From assembly GCA_025266875.1 (NCBI GenBank), contig JALLLT010000044.1, forward strand, positions 248,001 through 312,000: a stretch of DNA of 64,000 bases. Direction: 5' to 3'. This DNA comes from Fennellomyces sp. T-0311. Lineage: Eukaryota > Mucoromycota > Mucoromycetes > Mucorales > Lichtheimiaceae. Every line of letters begins with the position of its first letter. Positions within the stretch are counted from its first letter, which is position 1. Under the pieces are notes generated by a model. It saw only the letters and a program-made list of their open reading frames with translations, did not search any database and was not told the DNA's origin. This document shows positions 11,987-23,109 of this stretch, piece by piece. The position numbers and the translations under genes were made by a program.

Positions 11987-13520
11987 TTATTGTTCATAAG
12001 AGGTCAGTTCCAGCTGTGAAGAGGTTTCCGAAGAACGTCTTTGTGGGGTTTTGAACTTTTTGGCGTTTTTGCCCCGTTGAGGCTGTTCCTGCAGCCAAGG
12101 CTTTCCGCCATCGTTATGTTTGAGGGCTTCCATAATCGCCTCCTGATCAAAAGTGCCCGTTGCACTGGGATCCATGGTTGTTGTTCCCCAGATAAGGTCC
12201 GGGCGGGTAGTATTCGATGTTTCGTTATTGCTGTTCTTGCCGCCCTCTCCTGATGAAGATTTGGTTCTCAGAGCTGCATTGGTTCGCATTCCAGGACTAA
12301 ATAGACAAATTTTTTAACTCGCTGACTCGAAAAAAAAAAAATAATGAAAAAAACCATACCTGAAAATCACTGCAATTTCGACAATCAAGGTTGTGACGCA
12401 GCCCAAAAAGTTCCATGCGGTACCAACAATGATATTCCCGACGGTATTGGCCATGATTTGATCGCGAATGGCCGCAAACAAGAGCAACACAGTGGCAAAG
12501 CACCACAAACAAATCACAAACGAAAAAGCCATCATTTGGATTTTGTAGATACCGTTCTTGACGGCCGCATAGTTGGATCCTTGTCGAAATCGCTTGTGAT
12601 GCGCTCGAAGGATGTGGACGAGCCGAATTGCCGCGTATAGAACGGCAATACCCAGTCCACCGGTCCATACGAACCAGGTTCCGTAGTTGATGCGGATCAG
12701 GTTAATGCCAGTTTCAATGTCACCACGATCGGCGACTGCTCCACCGGCTAATGTTAGCGGATTCCCAACGACAAGAGGAAGTAGTAAGGCAGTGATACCA
12801 AATATATCAACTACGGTGGGTGATGGAAGCCAACCTTCTGCAGAGTGACTCTAAATGTACGATTTTTGTTAATATGGTAAAAACATCACGACCTCTTTTT
12901 ATTACCTGGGAAATGGTTTGTGCAATACCAATCAGGTATAAGGTGATGGCACCTATGCCGAAAATCCACGGCATTTCGAACAGGTCTATATCATAAAAAA
13001 AACGAGTGAGCTGAATTGACATGTGATGGGAAGTAGATTACGTACATGATTTTGCGATCCAGTTTCCCTTTGCAATATCTGCAATAAGAGTAACGCTAGT
13101 TACCAAGCGAACTAGTAAACGTTGTCAGTAACAGTGAAACTCAGTGGACGGGTTTCTTTCGACCTACGAGTATTAAATATAGCCAAAGAAGTAAGCATAC
13201 TATCGACTGGTTTCGGACGCAAAACACCTCGGTTTGGCCCACTCGGTGTCCAGAGGGAATGGCCCTTGATGAAAATTCTGTGCGTCAACAGAATGATGCC
13301 TAATTCATAAAAAATGTCAGGGACGAATCCATTAGGTCATCATGCACTTTTTACCAAAGATAATAACCAGGGCCGAGATCGCAATGTTTAGTATATTGAC
13401 GTACCACATTGCCTTTTCTTCTACACAGTCATATATACTAAGTCGCCAATCGCAGTGACAGATGCCATTGTAACAATGCCGATCGTACGCTCGCAAATTC
13501 GAGCTTGGGTCGTCGGCCAT
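11987..13520 (-). CDS. Array gene B: seven-helix HCDWR-family membrane protein
   Basis: Intact paralogue of A with the same six-exon plan. Exon 1 is 13520-13355 (MADDP start, CHCDWRLSIYDC, helix 1) and exon 2 is 13299-13168 (KGHSLWTPSGP, LRPKPVDSML). Then follow a short exon with NWIAKS, an exon with FGIGAITLYLIGIAQTISQ, a large exon with SHSAEGWLPSP through helix 7, and a tail exon from about 12297. The loop RLVHILRAHHKRFRQGSNYA is basic. The tail carries GTFDQEAIMEALK, a KPW-QEQPQRGKNAKKF block almost identical to A, and the end SSQLELTSYEQ. Differences from A are spread through the helices, so the pair is a duplication with some divergence. No stop or frameshift was found in the exons read. 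Confidence 0.83.
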
Positions 13521-14326
13521 TCGTCCACTTGAGTAAGGAAAATAACAAACGCGCCTTGTTCAAACGCGGCTTTAAGGAAAGAGAGAAGGTTTCACACCGT
13601 GCTTATATGGACACACATCAATAAAACTTTTTCACCTTGTACAGAGGATGCACGACAATCTGTAACACAGACAGTTCCTTTTATTGCATAGCAAAATAGC
13701 AAAATCGAGGCCCCGTCTTGAAATCCATGGTGTGGGTGCCTCTTGATAATATATTAAAAAACGTGTGTCGCCTCTGTGTATCCCTCCTCCTATCCAATTG
13801 GCAACTGGTTAAAGAAGCCTTCTTTCTCACTTTTTTTCTTGCACCGGCCGTCGGCTTGATTGCTATCTTCGTTCGATTGTGGTACACGCATTAAGCTGCG
13901 GCTGAGTTCAACATGATCTACATCATTAACTGCTTCACTGTATCCATGGCGAGAGCCCGCCCTTCTTAAAGTAACCAAAACAGGGGGTCGCCATCGAGAT
14001 ATCGTAACTGTATTTTATTTTTATACACGCCCAACCTTGATAGTTCGTAAAGAGGCCCTGTTGCTTGGTAGATCAAGCCTATTATCCTATTTGTTAGGTT
14101 AGACAAGGATCACGATGGGTGGGCCATTATGGTACGATTTCGCGATTTAATGTAAATGGTCATCGATACCGGGATATTCATAAAAAAAATTATAGGTAAT
14201 ATTGCGTATAGTAAAAAGTAACATGGTACACCTATGGAAAAGTTTTGTTTCAGCGCCTCCCGCCCGCGGAAATACAAGTCGAGCACATCGTGACACTAGA
14301 CGCTTAACCACTTGCAGGATATTTTT
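13521..14326. other. Spacer between array genes B and C
   Basis: About 0.8 kb. It contains the promoter side of B (13521-13700) and the 3' flank of C. I see no gene, RNA or repeat that I can support here. Confidence 0.4.
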
Positions 14327-15866
14327 CTAATCTACCGGCTTGAGGATGATTTCGGATTCGCTCTTCGGGACCGTGGTCTGATACTGAAACCATCGCTCGA
14401 TTCTGCTGGCCGGTGCGATCTGTAGTGATTCCGGAGGAGTTTTTACAAAGCTGACTTGTCGTTTCGATTCGATTTCAAACTCGCTTTCGCTTTGAAAACC
14501 AATCGATGTGACGCCACCATCCAGTGTAGAATTGAACCGATTGTCCGGATGTGTCGAATTGTTGGTATCGTCACGAGTACCACCCGAAGATCGAGATCTT
14601 AATGCCGCATTGCGCACCGTTTTGGGACTAGAAGAGATGTCTCTTTAGATTATAACATTTAACAAACTAAAACGCCTTTTTTTATAACTTTTTGTTTTTT
14701 TTAAAAAAAAAAACATACTTGACAATGAGTAACAGTTGAGGAACGATCGACGTAAGGCCTCCCAATAATACCCAGGGAACGCTCATAATGATACTCCCCA
14801 CTGAATTTCTGATGATGGTTTTCCTGCGGACCACGTAGGCCATCAAGATCATGGAATAAACCCATAAACAAAGGACAAACGCAGCTGCGATCAATTGGAT
14901 TTTTAAGATACCAACCTTGACATCATCTTGATTTCGTGCTTGGCCTACTTTTCGATGGTGGTTTTTCAAAATTCGTACCAGGCGAAGCCCGGCGTAGAGA
15001 ATTGCTACTCCAATCGAAAAGGCGCTTACAAACCAAGTTGCGTTGGCTGTAACGATGAGTGCCTCGGCTTCACGCAGGTTACTGGTTGCCCTGGCTCCGC
15101 CGGCAAGTGTGATGGGTAGTGTGCAGATAAATGGAAATACAAGCGCAAGCGTGCCGAAAATGTCAACAATTATGGGTGGTGGCAACCAACCTCTCGCAGA
15201 TTGACTCTGGGGAGAAAGAAGGGTGTTTAGAATCATTTAGAAAAGTGAATGTATTTGGTAAAACTCACCTGAGAGATGGTTTGAGCAATCCCAATCAAAT
15301 AAAGAGTGATGCCACCTAGGCCAAATGCATACGATACTTCAAATATAACTATTTCCAAAGTTAGCTCGCGAATTCATTCTAGAAGCCTACTGGATAACAT
15401 TACATCCTCGAGCAGCCATGTTTTCCGGAAACAGATCAGCAAGCAGGACCACAGCATCGAACAGTCGAACTGATTGCTTTTTTGGTTAAATGGAAACGAG
15501 AAAGGCTTTTGCGTCTTACAGAAATTAAAAAAAAGAAGCATGATTAACATGCAATCAATAGGTTTTGGTCGCAAAAAGCCCTTTGTCATGTTATGATTCC
15601 AGAGGGGGTGCCCTTGGATTGCAAGTCTGTAGAAAATTAGAGGGGCGCCTATTTGCATGAAAAAGCGTCTCAGATTACAATGGCACCGTGATGAGGTTTT
15701 TTTTTTTACCTAACAACATGCCGATTCCAGAGATTACAATGAGTATAATGTTGATGTACTTCATTGCCGTTGCTTCCTCGCAATCGAGGATAGTCAGTCG
15801 CCAATCGCAATGACAGACGCCATTGTAACAATAGCGTTTTAAACTTTCAAGGTCACCACTCTCCAT
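14327..15866 (-). CDS. Array gene C: seven-helix HCDWR-family membrane protein (C/D subgroup)
   Basis: Intact paralogue starting MESGD, with CHCDWRLTILDCEEATAM before helix 1, FYRLAIQGHPLWNHN and LRPKPIDCML in the first loop and helix 2, a FGLGGITLYLIGIAQTISQ helix, and a large exon (about 15205-14717) with SQSARGWLPPPIIVD through helix 7. It belongs with D: both have GGARA after helix 4, ILKIQL before helix 6, and a basic RRKTIIRN string between helices 6 and 7 where A, B, E, F and G have LRDQIM-like strings. The tail starts SPKTVRNAALRSRSS but its end is diverged (ILKPVD), lacking the QLELTSY motif. The poly(T)/poly(A) tract at 14695-14713 lies in its last intron. Confidence 0.82.
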
Positions 15867-17054
15867 GTAATTCTTTTGAGAAAGGAATGCAAAGATACAA
15901 AAAAGGTTCACAAAACCAGTTTATTCTCTTGCAACAATCGATTTGCGTTGGATTCGTATGTGTGGTACATGGTGTTGCCCAAAGCTTAGCTATTCGGTAT
16001 AGTGTCATAAATTAAAAACCTTTCTGTGCACATGATTTTCTGTGTGTCACAAAACCTTTTTTTTTAAAAAAAAAGTGAAAACAAAAGCAGCATGTAAAAG
16101 CGTCCGTACTCAAGGAAATCTTGGTAACATTGTGCAGCAAAATGCACGAATTGGTATGTTCCATCTTTGTTTTTGCTTGCGGCTTATATCGCTGATAAGT
16201 GGTGGTGAGAAAACACGACTACTTTTTTTGGAGGGGAATATCCTCGAAAAGATGGCAAGCAATTACCATGAAGACCTATGTGGGAATCTCTCTCAAAACA
16301 GAAAGCTACCAGTGAGCTCAAAAATAGCATTGGAAATATGAACTGATTCCTAGTGTTGTGTATATGTTCCCAAAAAAAAATGCTTTTGTCGCCATTTTCA
16401 AGTTGTAGTATAGCATGGCACGCAGCGCAGATCACACATACCGTACCAAAAGCGTAATGTGCCAAAGCCTCGGATATTGTGTAATATTTACTTTTGTGGC
16501 ACCTTTGACTGTCTAAAATCCATACACAATGCGATACTTTCATGTCACAAGTCACTTGAATGAACGTGCCGCTCTAAACTATGTAGGAAGGAGGATTTCA
16601 TGGGTACTGTTTAAACTAGACGGCACGAAACCTTGTACGAGGTAGCACAACAGACACACCACGCTTGTATACCTTTTTTTTTAAAAAAAATATTTGCTGC
16701 CTGAATGGCACATCATGAACATATTAAAGCTTAAAATCCAGAAAAACAAGATTATATTCAGGAATTATTGCTTGCTTAAATTAAAGGTTTCGTTTGCTTT
16801 GGACTGAAAATAGTGTAGCATCGATCAAACGATGAGTATATATTTCGCTTGTTAAAATGCAGGAATTTGACATGCTCTCGCCACATCACTTAGACTACAC
16901 AAAATGCAAAATAGAAGAAATTTACGTACAGTCCGTTTTGCAAGTCTCGTTATTGTTATACGAATACCTTTATGACCACCATATCTGTCAATCGAGCTGC
17001 ATCGATACGTATACCAGCATTGGATTAACGCATGGAGCTCGCCTTACAAGTTAC
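15867..17054. other. Promoter flank of gene C and spacer
   Basis: The first 200 nt resemble the sequence upstream of gene D: the strings acatggtgttgcccaaag and cacatgattttctgtg recur with a few differences near 20645 and 20718. Poly(T)/poly(A) palindromic runs stand at 16057-16074 and 16674-16690. A minus-strand frame at 16184-16555 has a weak HCVWILDSQRC similarity to the array's first exon that I do not trust alone. No gene is called. Confidence 0.4.
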
Positions 17055-17350
17055 TTATAAGCATGAAATTGCCAGGTTTCGGTCGTAGACCTTCTGGTCC
17101 AGGCGTCTTTTTGGGGACTCCATAGTGAATGACCTTAACCATCAATCTATCGAACAATAAAGGAGCTTCTGCTGTGCGTGTATGCTATTGGAGTTGCATT
17201 ACCATCAAAATAACGCTGGTAAATATCAATTAGAGCGCCTAATAGTCATAAGGTGCATATACCATAGTGTGCTACTAGCTCTTTATTGTCCCGAAAAAGT
17301 GATTCGCCAATCACAATGGTATATGGAATTGCCGCATTGGACTCCCAACG
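17055..17350 (-). pseudogene. Decayed HCDWR-family copy (exons 1 and 2 recognisable)
   Basis: On the minus strand, 17340-17200 translates with YHCDWRITFSGQ, matching the CHCDWRLxIxxC core of exon 1, but an in-frame stop follows directly and the cysteines are lost. Next, 17170-17055 reads LLFDRLMVKVIHYGVPKK then GLRPKPGNFML, clearly homologous to exon 2 of gene E (VFDRLFVRGHTLWTP, FRPKPVDCML). The order and orientation match an array gene. Later exons cannot be recognised in the following 1 kb. It is a dead copy lying between C and D, evidence that the array once held more genes here. Confidence 0.75.
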
Positions 17351-19051
17351 TGCCGAGTTTGTGATTTATATATACATACAAAGCTAACGATAGTTTCTCA
17401 AAGAAAATCATACGAAGCCTCGCTCATGTTCACTCCATGTAAGATATATAAAGAAATACTAAAGACTGGAGGCTTGAACAAAGCCATGGTTACACATACA
17501 ATGCGAAGACAAATTTCGAGATCACACGTTATATAAAAGAGTACGAGGAAAGGTGACGCCATCTTTTCCCACAAGAAACACTGTTGATTTTTACTGCCCA
17601 AAGAATAAGATGAAAAACATACCTTCATCAGAGCAGTGACCCATTTATATCCCGGGTCAGTGTTTTCGCAGATATATCAATTTTTTCAGTGGTGCCGTAG
17701 TGACGCCATTGTCGCTGGAAAATCTCACGCAACACAGAAAAGGCAACATTTCCTGACTTTGAGTGGTCTAGGAATATGAACAGAGATGCCCAACGAGAAC
17801 GTTCTTTAATTCAAATTCCAAGTTGTACTTGTACGCTGCTACTGCCATATTTTATCTAAATCACTTTGTACAGGCAAGTTGACAGTGAGCCTTCTCAACA
17901 CGAGTTTGCTTACTAATCGTATATTTTCGCGAGCAGCTACCAGCCAAAGATCTTTTTGCTATACAAGCCGATCACTGCCGTACATTTTTTTTTTTTTGAG
18001 ATGGCAAGTACGTACGATATTCAAGCGCGTTGTTATCGTGCGATAAAAGCTATGAATTCCTTACAAAGCTCTGCATTCGATAGTACAATATAGTGGACTT
18101 TGGAATATTCCAAAAAAGCATAGTATAGTAAGACAGTGATTGTAAATGCACGCCTTTTATACATGCCCGATGGCATTGATTGGTAAACCCTCATATTAAA
18201 CTGTGTTATTAAAAGGCAAAGATTAACTGTACGTAGGATGTGAGAGTAGCTACGCTGATTTCCAAGATTAGTCTGCCCGTTTCATATGTTCTCTCATTTA
18301 ACTTATGCAGTATTCTGATGTTAAACCCTTTGTTTTTTACCACCTCAATTTCTGATAAAGAAAAACTGCAAAAGTATATAATGTAAAGGTGCGTACTATA
18401 TCAGTCGTAAGATGAAAACAACTGCTCTAAAGATACATGTGGTATTCCGCGGGAGCCGTTTGTATCAACCGATGGCACCGTCATTCTGTATGACAGCTCC
18501 TTTGTCGAACAGAGAGGGGTTTTAAACCGAGCGATGATGATAGTATCAGACTAGCCTGGGAAGGTAATCAACATCGATGGGGTGTACAAACACTCTACGA
18601 CTAAATGATCTGTTTGTCAGGAAGTGCAAGATGGTATATCCATTAAGCTGCCGTGGCTGAGGTTATTACATATTCTAGTTTATATTGCTAATATATACTA
18701 CAGTTCAGAAATGAGCCGGCATTTCAAGCAACTGACTAATAAAGAGGCTTATGGTAGGGAGCGGTATCAGGGTACGCAGCGCGACTCTATTTTTTAAGCT
18801 GTGTGTTTATGACTTTCAAAGTAATATATCTAGCTTTCTTGTGTTTATTGGAGAAAGAGCTCTTGCTGCCAGTGGTAATATTTTTATGGCTCATTGTAGT
18901 ATAATTTTGCTTTTTAATGCAATCTCGTCCATCCACCAACGTGTTCATACATATGTTATACAAAATAATATGGCGTCAAAAGTAACGTCGCGCATATGAA
19001 GTTGCAAAATACGCACTCCGTAGCGACATATGTGGTACAAGACCCAACCTA
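17351..19051. other. Gene-poor spacer upstream of the relic
   Basis: About 1.7 kb, A/T-rich, with only short open frames on both strands, none resembling a known family or array exon. It ends at the 3' end of gene D. I see nothing I can support as a gene. Confidence 0.4.
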
Positions 19052-20533
19052 TTACTTCTTGCAGGATGAACCCTGTTTCGATCTTCCTTGTCCAATGTTG
19101 ATATAAACTCCGTCACTTGAGTCCGTTTGTGGTAGACCATAATATTCTAATTTCGCGTTCTTTGTGATTACGTTCATAATCGCTTCATTTTGACCTTCGT
19201 CATGAAACACAGTTGTCATCGGGTCTACAGTGGAGCCACCAAATCGTTGGTCCGGATGTGTGGTCGAATAGTTTGTTGAAATGTTATTGTTGGTCTCTGA
19301 CGATCTGGACTTTAATGCAGCATTGCGCATCTTTTTTGGACTACTATGAATAAGAGAAAATCCTATTGATAGCTTATCTTTTCTATGCAACTTACTTGAA
19401 AATTACTAGCATCTGGGCAGCAATTGTAGTCAGGCTACCTAATAACACCCATGGGACGCTCATGATGACACTTCCTACGGTATTATCGATGATACGGCGC
19501 CTTCTAGCAACGAATGCCATTAGAATTGTTGAATAGATCCACAGACATATAACAAACGCGGCTGCGAACAGCTGAATCTTGAGAATACCGGCCTTGAATT
19601 CATCCCGGTTTCGATACCGTCGCGTCTTTTTATGGTGATTCTTCAGTATTTGCACAAGGCGAATGGCCGCGAGTAGAATTCCACAACTTATTGTAAACGC
19701 ACTTGCGAACCAGGTTGCATTGGCTGCAATGACTAATGTTTCTGCTTCTGGAAGATTTGTATCCGCCCTTGCGCCGCCTGCAATGGTTATTGGAAGTGTG
19801 CAGAAGAATGGAAAAAGAAGCGCAATGGTGCCAAGAACGTCGACGACGAACGGAGATGGCAACCAGCCTGTTACGGAGTGACTCTAAGTTTAAAGCCTCA
19901 GAACCATTGAAAGACGGATGTGTTTGGAGCTAACCTGAGAAATGGTTTGAGCAATCCCGATCAAGTAGAGAGTAAAGCCACCAAGACCAAATGCATACGA
20001 AAATTCGAATAGAACTAGCGAAAGAAGAAAAGCTAAATTAGTTTTGTTCTCGTTAAATTTCTAAAAGCGTGCAGATACGCTACACCCACGTGCCGCCCAG
20101 TTGTTTGGGAACTTATCAGTTATCAGAATTACAGCGTCGATTAATCGAACTGTGGTTTTGGTTAAAATTTAAAAAAAAGGCATCTTTACGTCTTACAGAT
20201 ATTGAATACCAATAACATGATTAGCATGCAATCTACAGGCTTTGGTCGTAAGGAACCGTTCCTGGTCATACTGTGATCCCATATCGAATGCCCTTGGATA
20301 GCAATTCTGTAAAATATTAAAGGAACACCTACAAAGTGAGATCAGATCGTTGCCTTGGGTGCCGTGAAGAGTTTACCAATCAAGATGGTGATTCCGGAGA
20401 TTATAATGAGCACAATGTTGATGTACAACATTGCTGTTGCTTCTTCGCAATCGACAATAGTCAATCGCCAATCGCAATGGCAGACATCTCCACTACAGTA
20501 ACGTGCCAAAGTTTGAAGCGTGTCGCCTTCCAT
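19052..20533 (-). CDS. Array gene D: seven-helix HCDWR-family membrane protein (C/D subgroup)
   Basis: Intact paralogue, nearest to C. Starts MEGDTLQTL, then CHCDWRLTIVDCEEATAM and helix 1; exon 2 has FYRIAIQGHSIWDHS and LRPKPVDCML; a later exon has FGLGGFTLYLIGIAQTISQ; the large exon (about 19880-19396) has SHSVTGWLPSPFVVD, GGARADTNLPEAETL, the basic loop RLVQILKNHHKKTRRYRNRD and ARRRRIIDNTVGS. The tail opens SPKKMRNAALKSRSS and contains HPDQRFGGSTVDPMTTVF, which fits the DPxxTxxF block of other members, then ends in a diverged GSSCKK. The helix 6-7 loop with four consecutive arginines is unusual within the array and shared only with C in kind. Confidence 0.82.
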
Positions 20534-21553
20534 GTTATGCGTAAAGCGAGTGGTATGTACTTTTGGCACAAAAGTTCAATAAGCCTAGTTTTCTTGCAAC
20601 ATCAGTTCACGCTAGTAGCGAGTTACAAAGCAATGTCTGGTGATACATGGTGTTCCCAAAACGCGTAGATGTTCTTAGATGCTTCTATTATGTTCGCATT
20701 AAAAGGGACTTCCTGCCGCACATGATCTTGGTGTAACGCAAAGCCTCATTTTAAGCACCCATGCCTATGACGACAACTTTCAAGCGAACGATACTGATTG
20801 TACTTTTGCATACATGCATGTTCAAATAACGGATGACTTGTCATCATGGACAGGTTACTACTGCTTCCCTCGGAGAAAAACAATTCACAAAAGTGGTTAC
20901 CACAAAAGAAAAGCCATATTGTAAATATGGATTGTCCTGTGGTTTCAGTGTATCACTCAGCTATCACCACCGATTGACAGTAGCTTTCTCATGTAGCATT
21001 CCTCTCCATCAATCACAATGGCTATAACGAAACATAGCTAGGATATCGCATTTGCACTTACTGGGTAATTGCAAAGTTATTTCAGGGCAAGTGGACATCG
21101 CTCTGCATATTACGTATTGGGTATATAGTTCGAATGGTTCCTCTTTTTTTGAACATGACAAAAATAGAAATAGCGGTGAATCGGCAGTATCAAATACTGT
21201 AAACTTTTTCTCATGTTTTGATACCGGTTTGCATATACTGCATTAAAGATAAACACACAGTCGCATAGTGGATATTTTATTGCGTCGGACTAGAAAACAA
21301 CCTTAGAATAGTCCGTAGCAATATAAACGAACAGAATACCGGTGCAGTTATCCTTTATTAGTGGTATCGAAATATTAAAATATGAAGAAACAAAGCAATT
21401 TTGCGTACAGCACAAAGTGTAATTGGCAAAATAAGTATCAAAATGTCAAAACAAAAGTGTAATAAGTGGCAGTAGATTAAGATATCCTGTGTTAACAGTG
21501 AAATTGTTTAGGGTAAGTCAACGGATAGAAAAATATAAGGAAAAGCCAGAATT
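20534..21553. other. Spacer between array genes D and E
   Basis: About 1.0 kb. The part next to D (20640-20760) is similar to the upstream flank of C. Around 20950-21020 the minus strand contains CATTGTGATTG followed by GG-rich bases, faintly like the HCDWR codons, which could be another worn relic. No gene is called. Confidence 0.35.
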
Positions 21554-23109
21554 TTACTTTCTGTGCGCTGTCAGCTCCAGTTGCGATATATGAGACGCGT
21601 CTGACCCTCGCCTTTTATACCATTCATGGACAGAATAATCGTCGCCTGATTCCCATTGCACTTTCTCGCGGAGGAGCCACTCTTTGTGTATGTCACCCAC
21701 TTTAATTGCGTCTAAAATAGCATCGTCTCGACTCTCATCATAGAATGTGACAGCTGCATGATCCTCCGTCGATTGCCCTAGAAGTCCACCATGGTCAGGG
21801 CATGTTGAAGTAATAGCACTGCCACTGATAGCATCCTCTGAAGATCTTGATTTTCTTAATGCAGCATTTTGTGTGCTCTTGGGGCTTTACAGAGTAATTT
21901 TTGTTATTAATCGTTGAACAGATACTTCGCGTTTGTCATTTAATAATGTACCTGATAACTGCAGATATTTGTGCAATAAAGGAGGTGATTGCTCCTATGT
22001 AAGACCATGCAATGGCAAAGAAAACGCACACAGCTCCATTCGCCATTATTTGATCACGCAGAACAATATATAACAGAATCACTGTAGCAAATCCCCACAA
22101 GCACACAACGAACGTGCCTCCTATAACTTGGATTTTTACGATGCCAGTCTTAACAACGGCGTAATTTCGATTGCTCCGGGATTTATGATGGCTCGTCAAG
22201 ATGCGAACGAGACGAAAGACCATATAAAAGACACCGCCGCCTATTGAAAATGTCCACACGCACCAGGCTATATGGGCTACACGGACCATAATTTCTGCTG
22301 TTGCCAGGTCGCTCTCTGCGAATGCACCTGCCACAACAGACACCGGTACACTGACAATAAAAGGGAAAAACAAGGCAGCACACCCTATTACATCGACAAC
22401 TATTGGTGACGGTAACCAGCCTGCGACTGGATGGCACTATTATTAGTATACCACGTTTGTTCAGTGAAACTTTAGCACAGTTTGCCACCATCATCCGTAC
22501 CTGTGATATCGTTTGTGAAATACCGACAAGATAGAGGGTAATTCCACCTAAACCAAAGTCGTATGGTAGCTCGTAGAGATCTAAAGTCCTAATTATTCAA
22601 TGCGACTCATAAAATATGTCTGAGCGCTTACAAGCTCGGGCAACCCAGTTGGTTGGCAATAGATCTGCCAGCAAAATAATTGCGCTTAACAGTTTGACTA
22701 GAGCCCTTGATGAGTAAGGGCATTTCAATGAATCACATTGTAAGCGTACTTACGAGTGTTAAATAGTAGGAAGAAAACCAGCATACAGTCAACTGGTTTC
22801 GGTCGAAAAAATCCGTACGCATTCGCTTTCGGAGTCCATAAGGTATGTCCTCTCACGAAAAGTCGATCAAAGACCAACGGAATTCCTAACAACGAGATCA
22901 GCCTATTGCCACAGATTAACACCATCAGTTTAGTCGAGCATACCAATTACGATTGAAAAAGCAGAGACTACAACCAGTGAAACATTGACAGATTTCAGAG
23001 CTGAACTTTCTTCGCATCCTTCTATGCTTAATCGCCAATCGCAATGGCACGTTCCCTCGTAGCAATGGCGTGCCAATGTTCGAAGATTTAAGTTTGGATC
23101 GTCTGCCAT
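21554..23109 (-). CDS. Array gene E: seven-helix HCDWR-family membrane protein
   Basis: Intact paralogue with MADDPNLNLRTLARHC start and CHCDWRLSIEGCEES. Exon 2 begins after an acceptor at GTTGTTAG and reads IPLVFDRLFVRGHTLWTP and FRPKPVDCMLV. Later exons give LLPTNWVAR, FGLGGITLYLVGISQTISQ, then HPVAGWLPSPIVVDV and helices 4-7, with a basic loop RLVRILTSHHKSRSNRN. Cys-His replaces Ser-His before VAGW, a small deviation from the family. The tail starts SPKSTQNAALRKSRSS, has AVTFYDESRDDAILDAIK in the acidic block, and ends SHISQLELTAHRK, so the QLELT core is kept while the last residues differ. Confidence 0.82.

Noticed and set aside
16184..16555. Minus-strand frame with HCVWILDSQRC, faintly like array exon 1
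   Set aside because: Only a few residues agree, the rest shows no helix pattern of the family, and the adjacent exon 2 motif is missing.
20940..21030. Possible second relic of the HCDWR exon upstream of gene D
   Set aside because: CATTGTGATTG is present but surrounding codons do not align without several gaps; too short to support.
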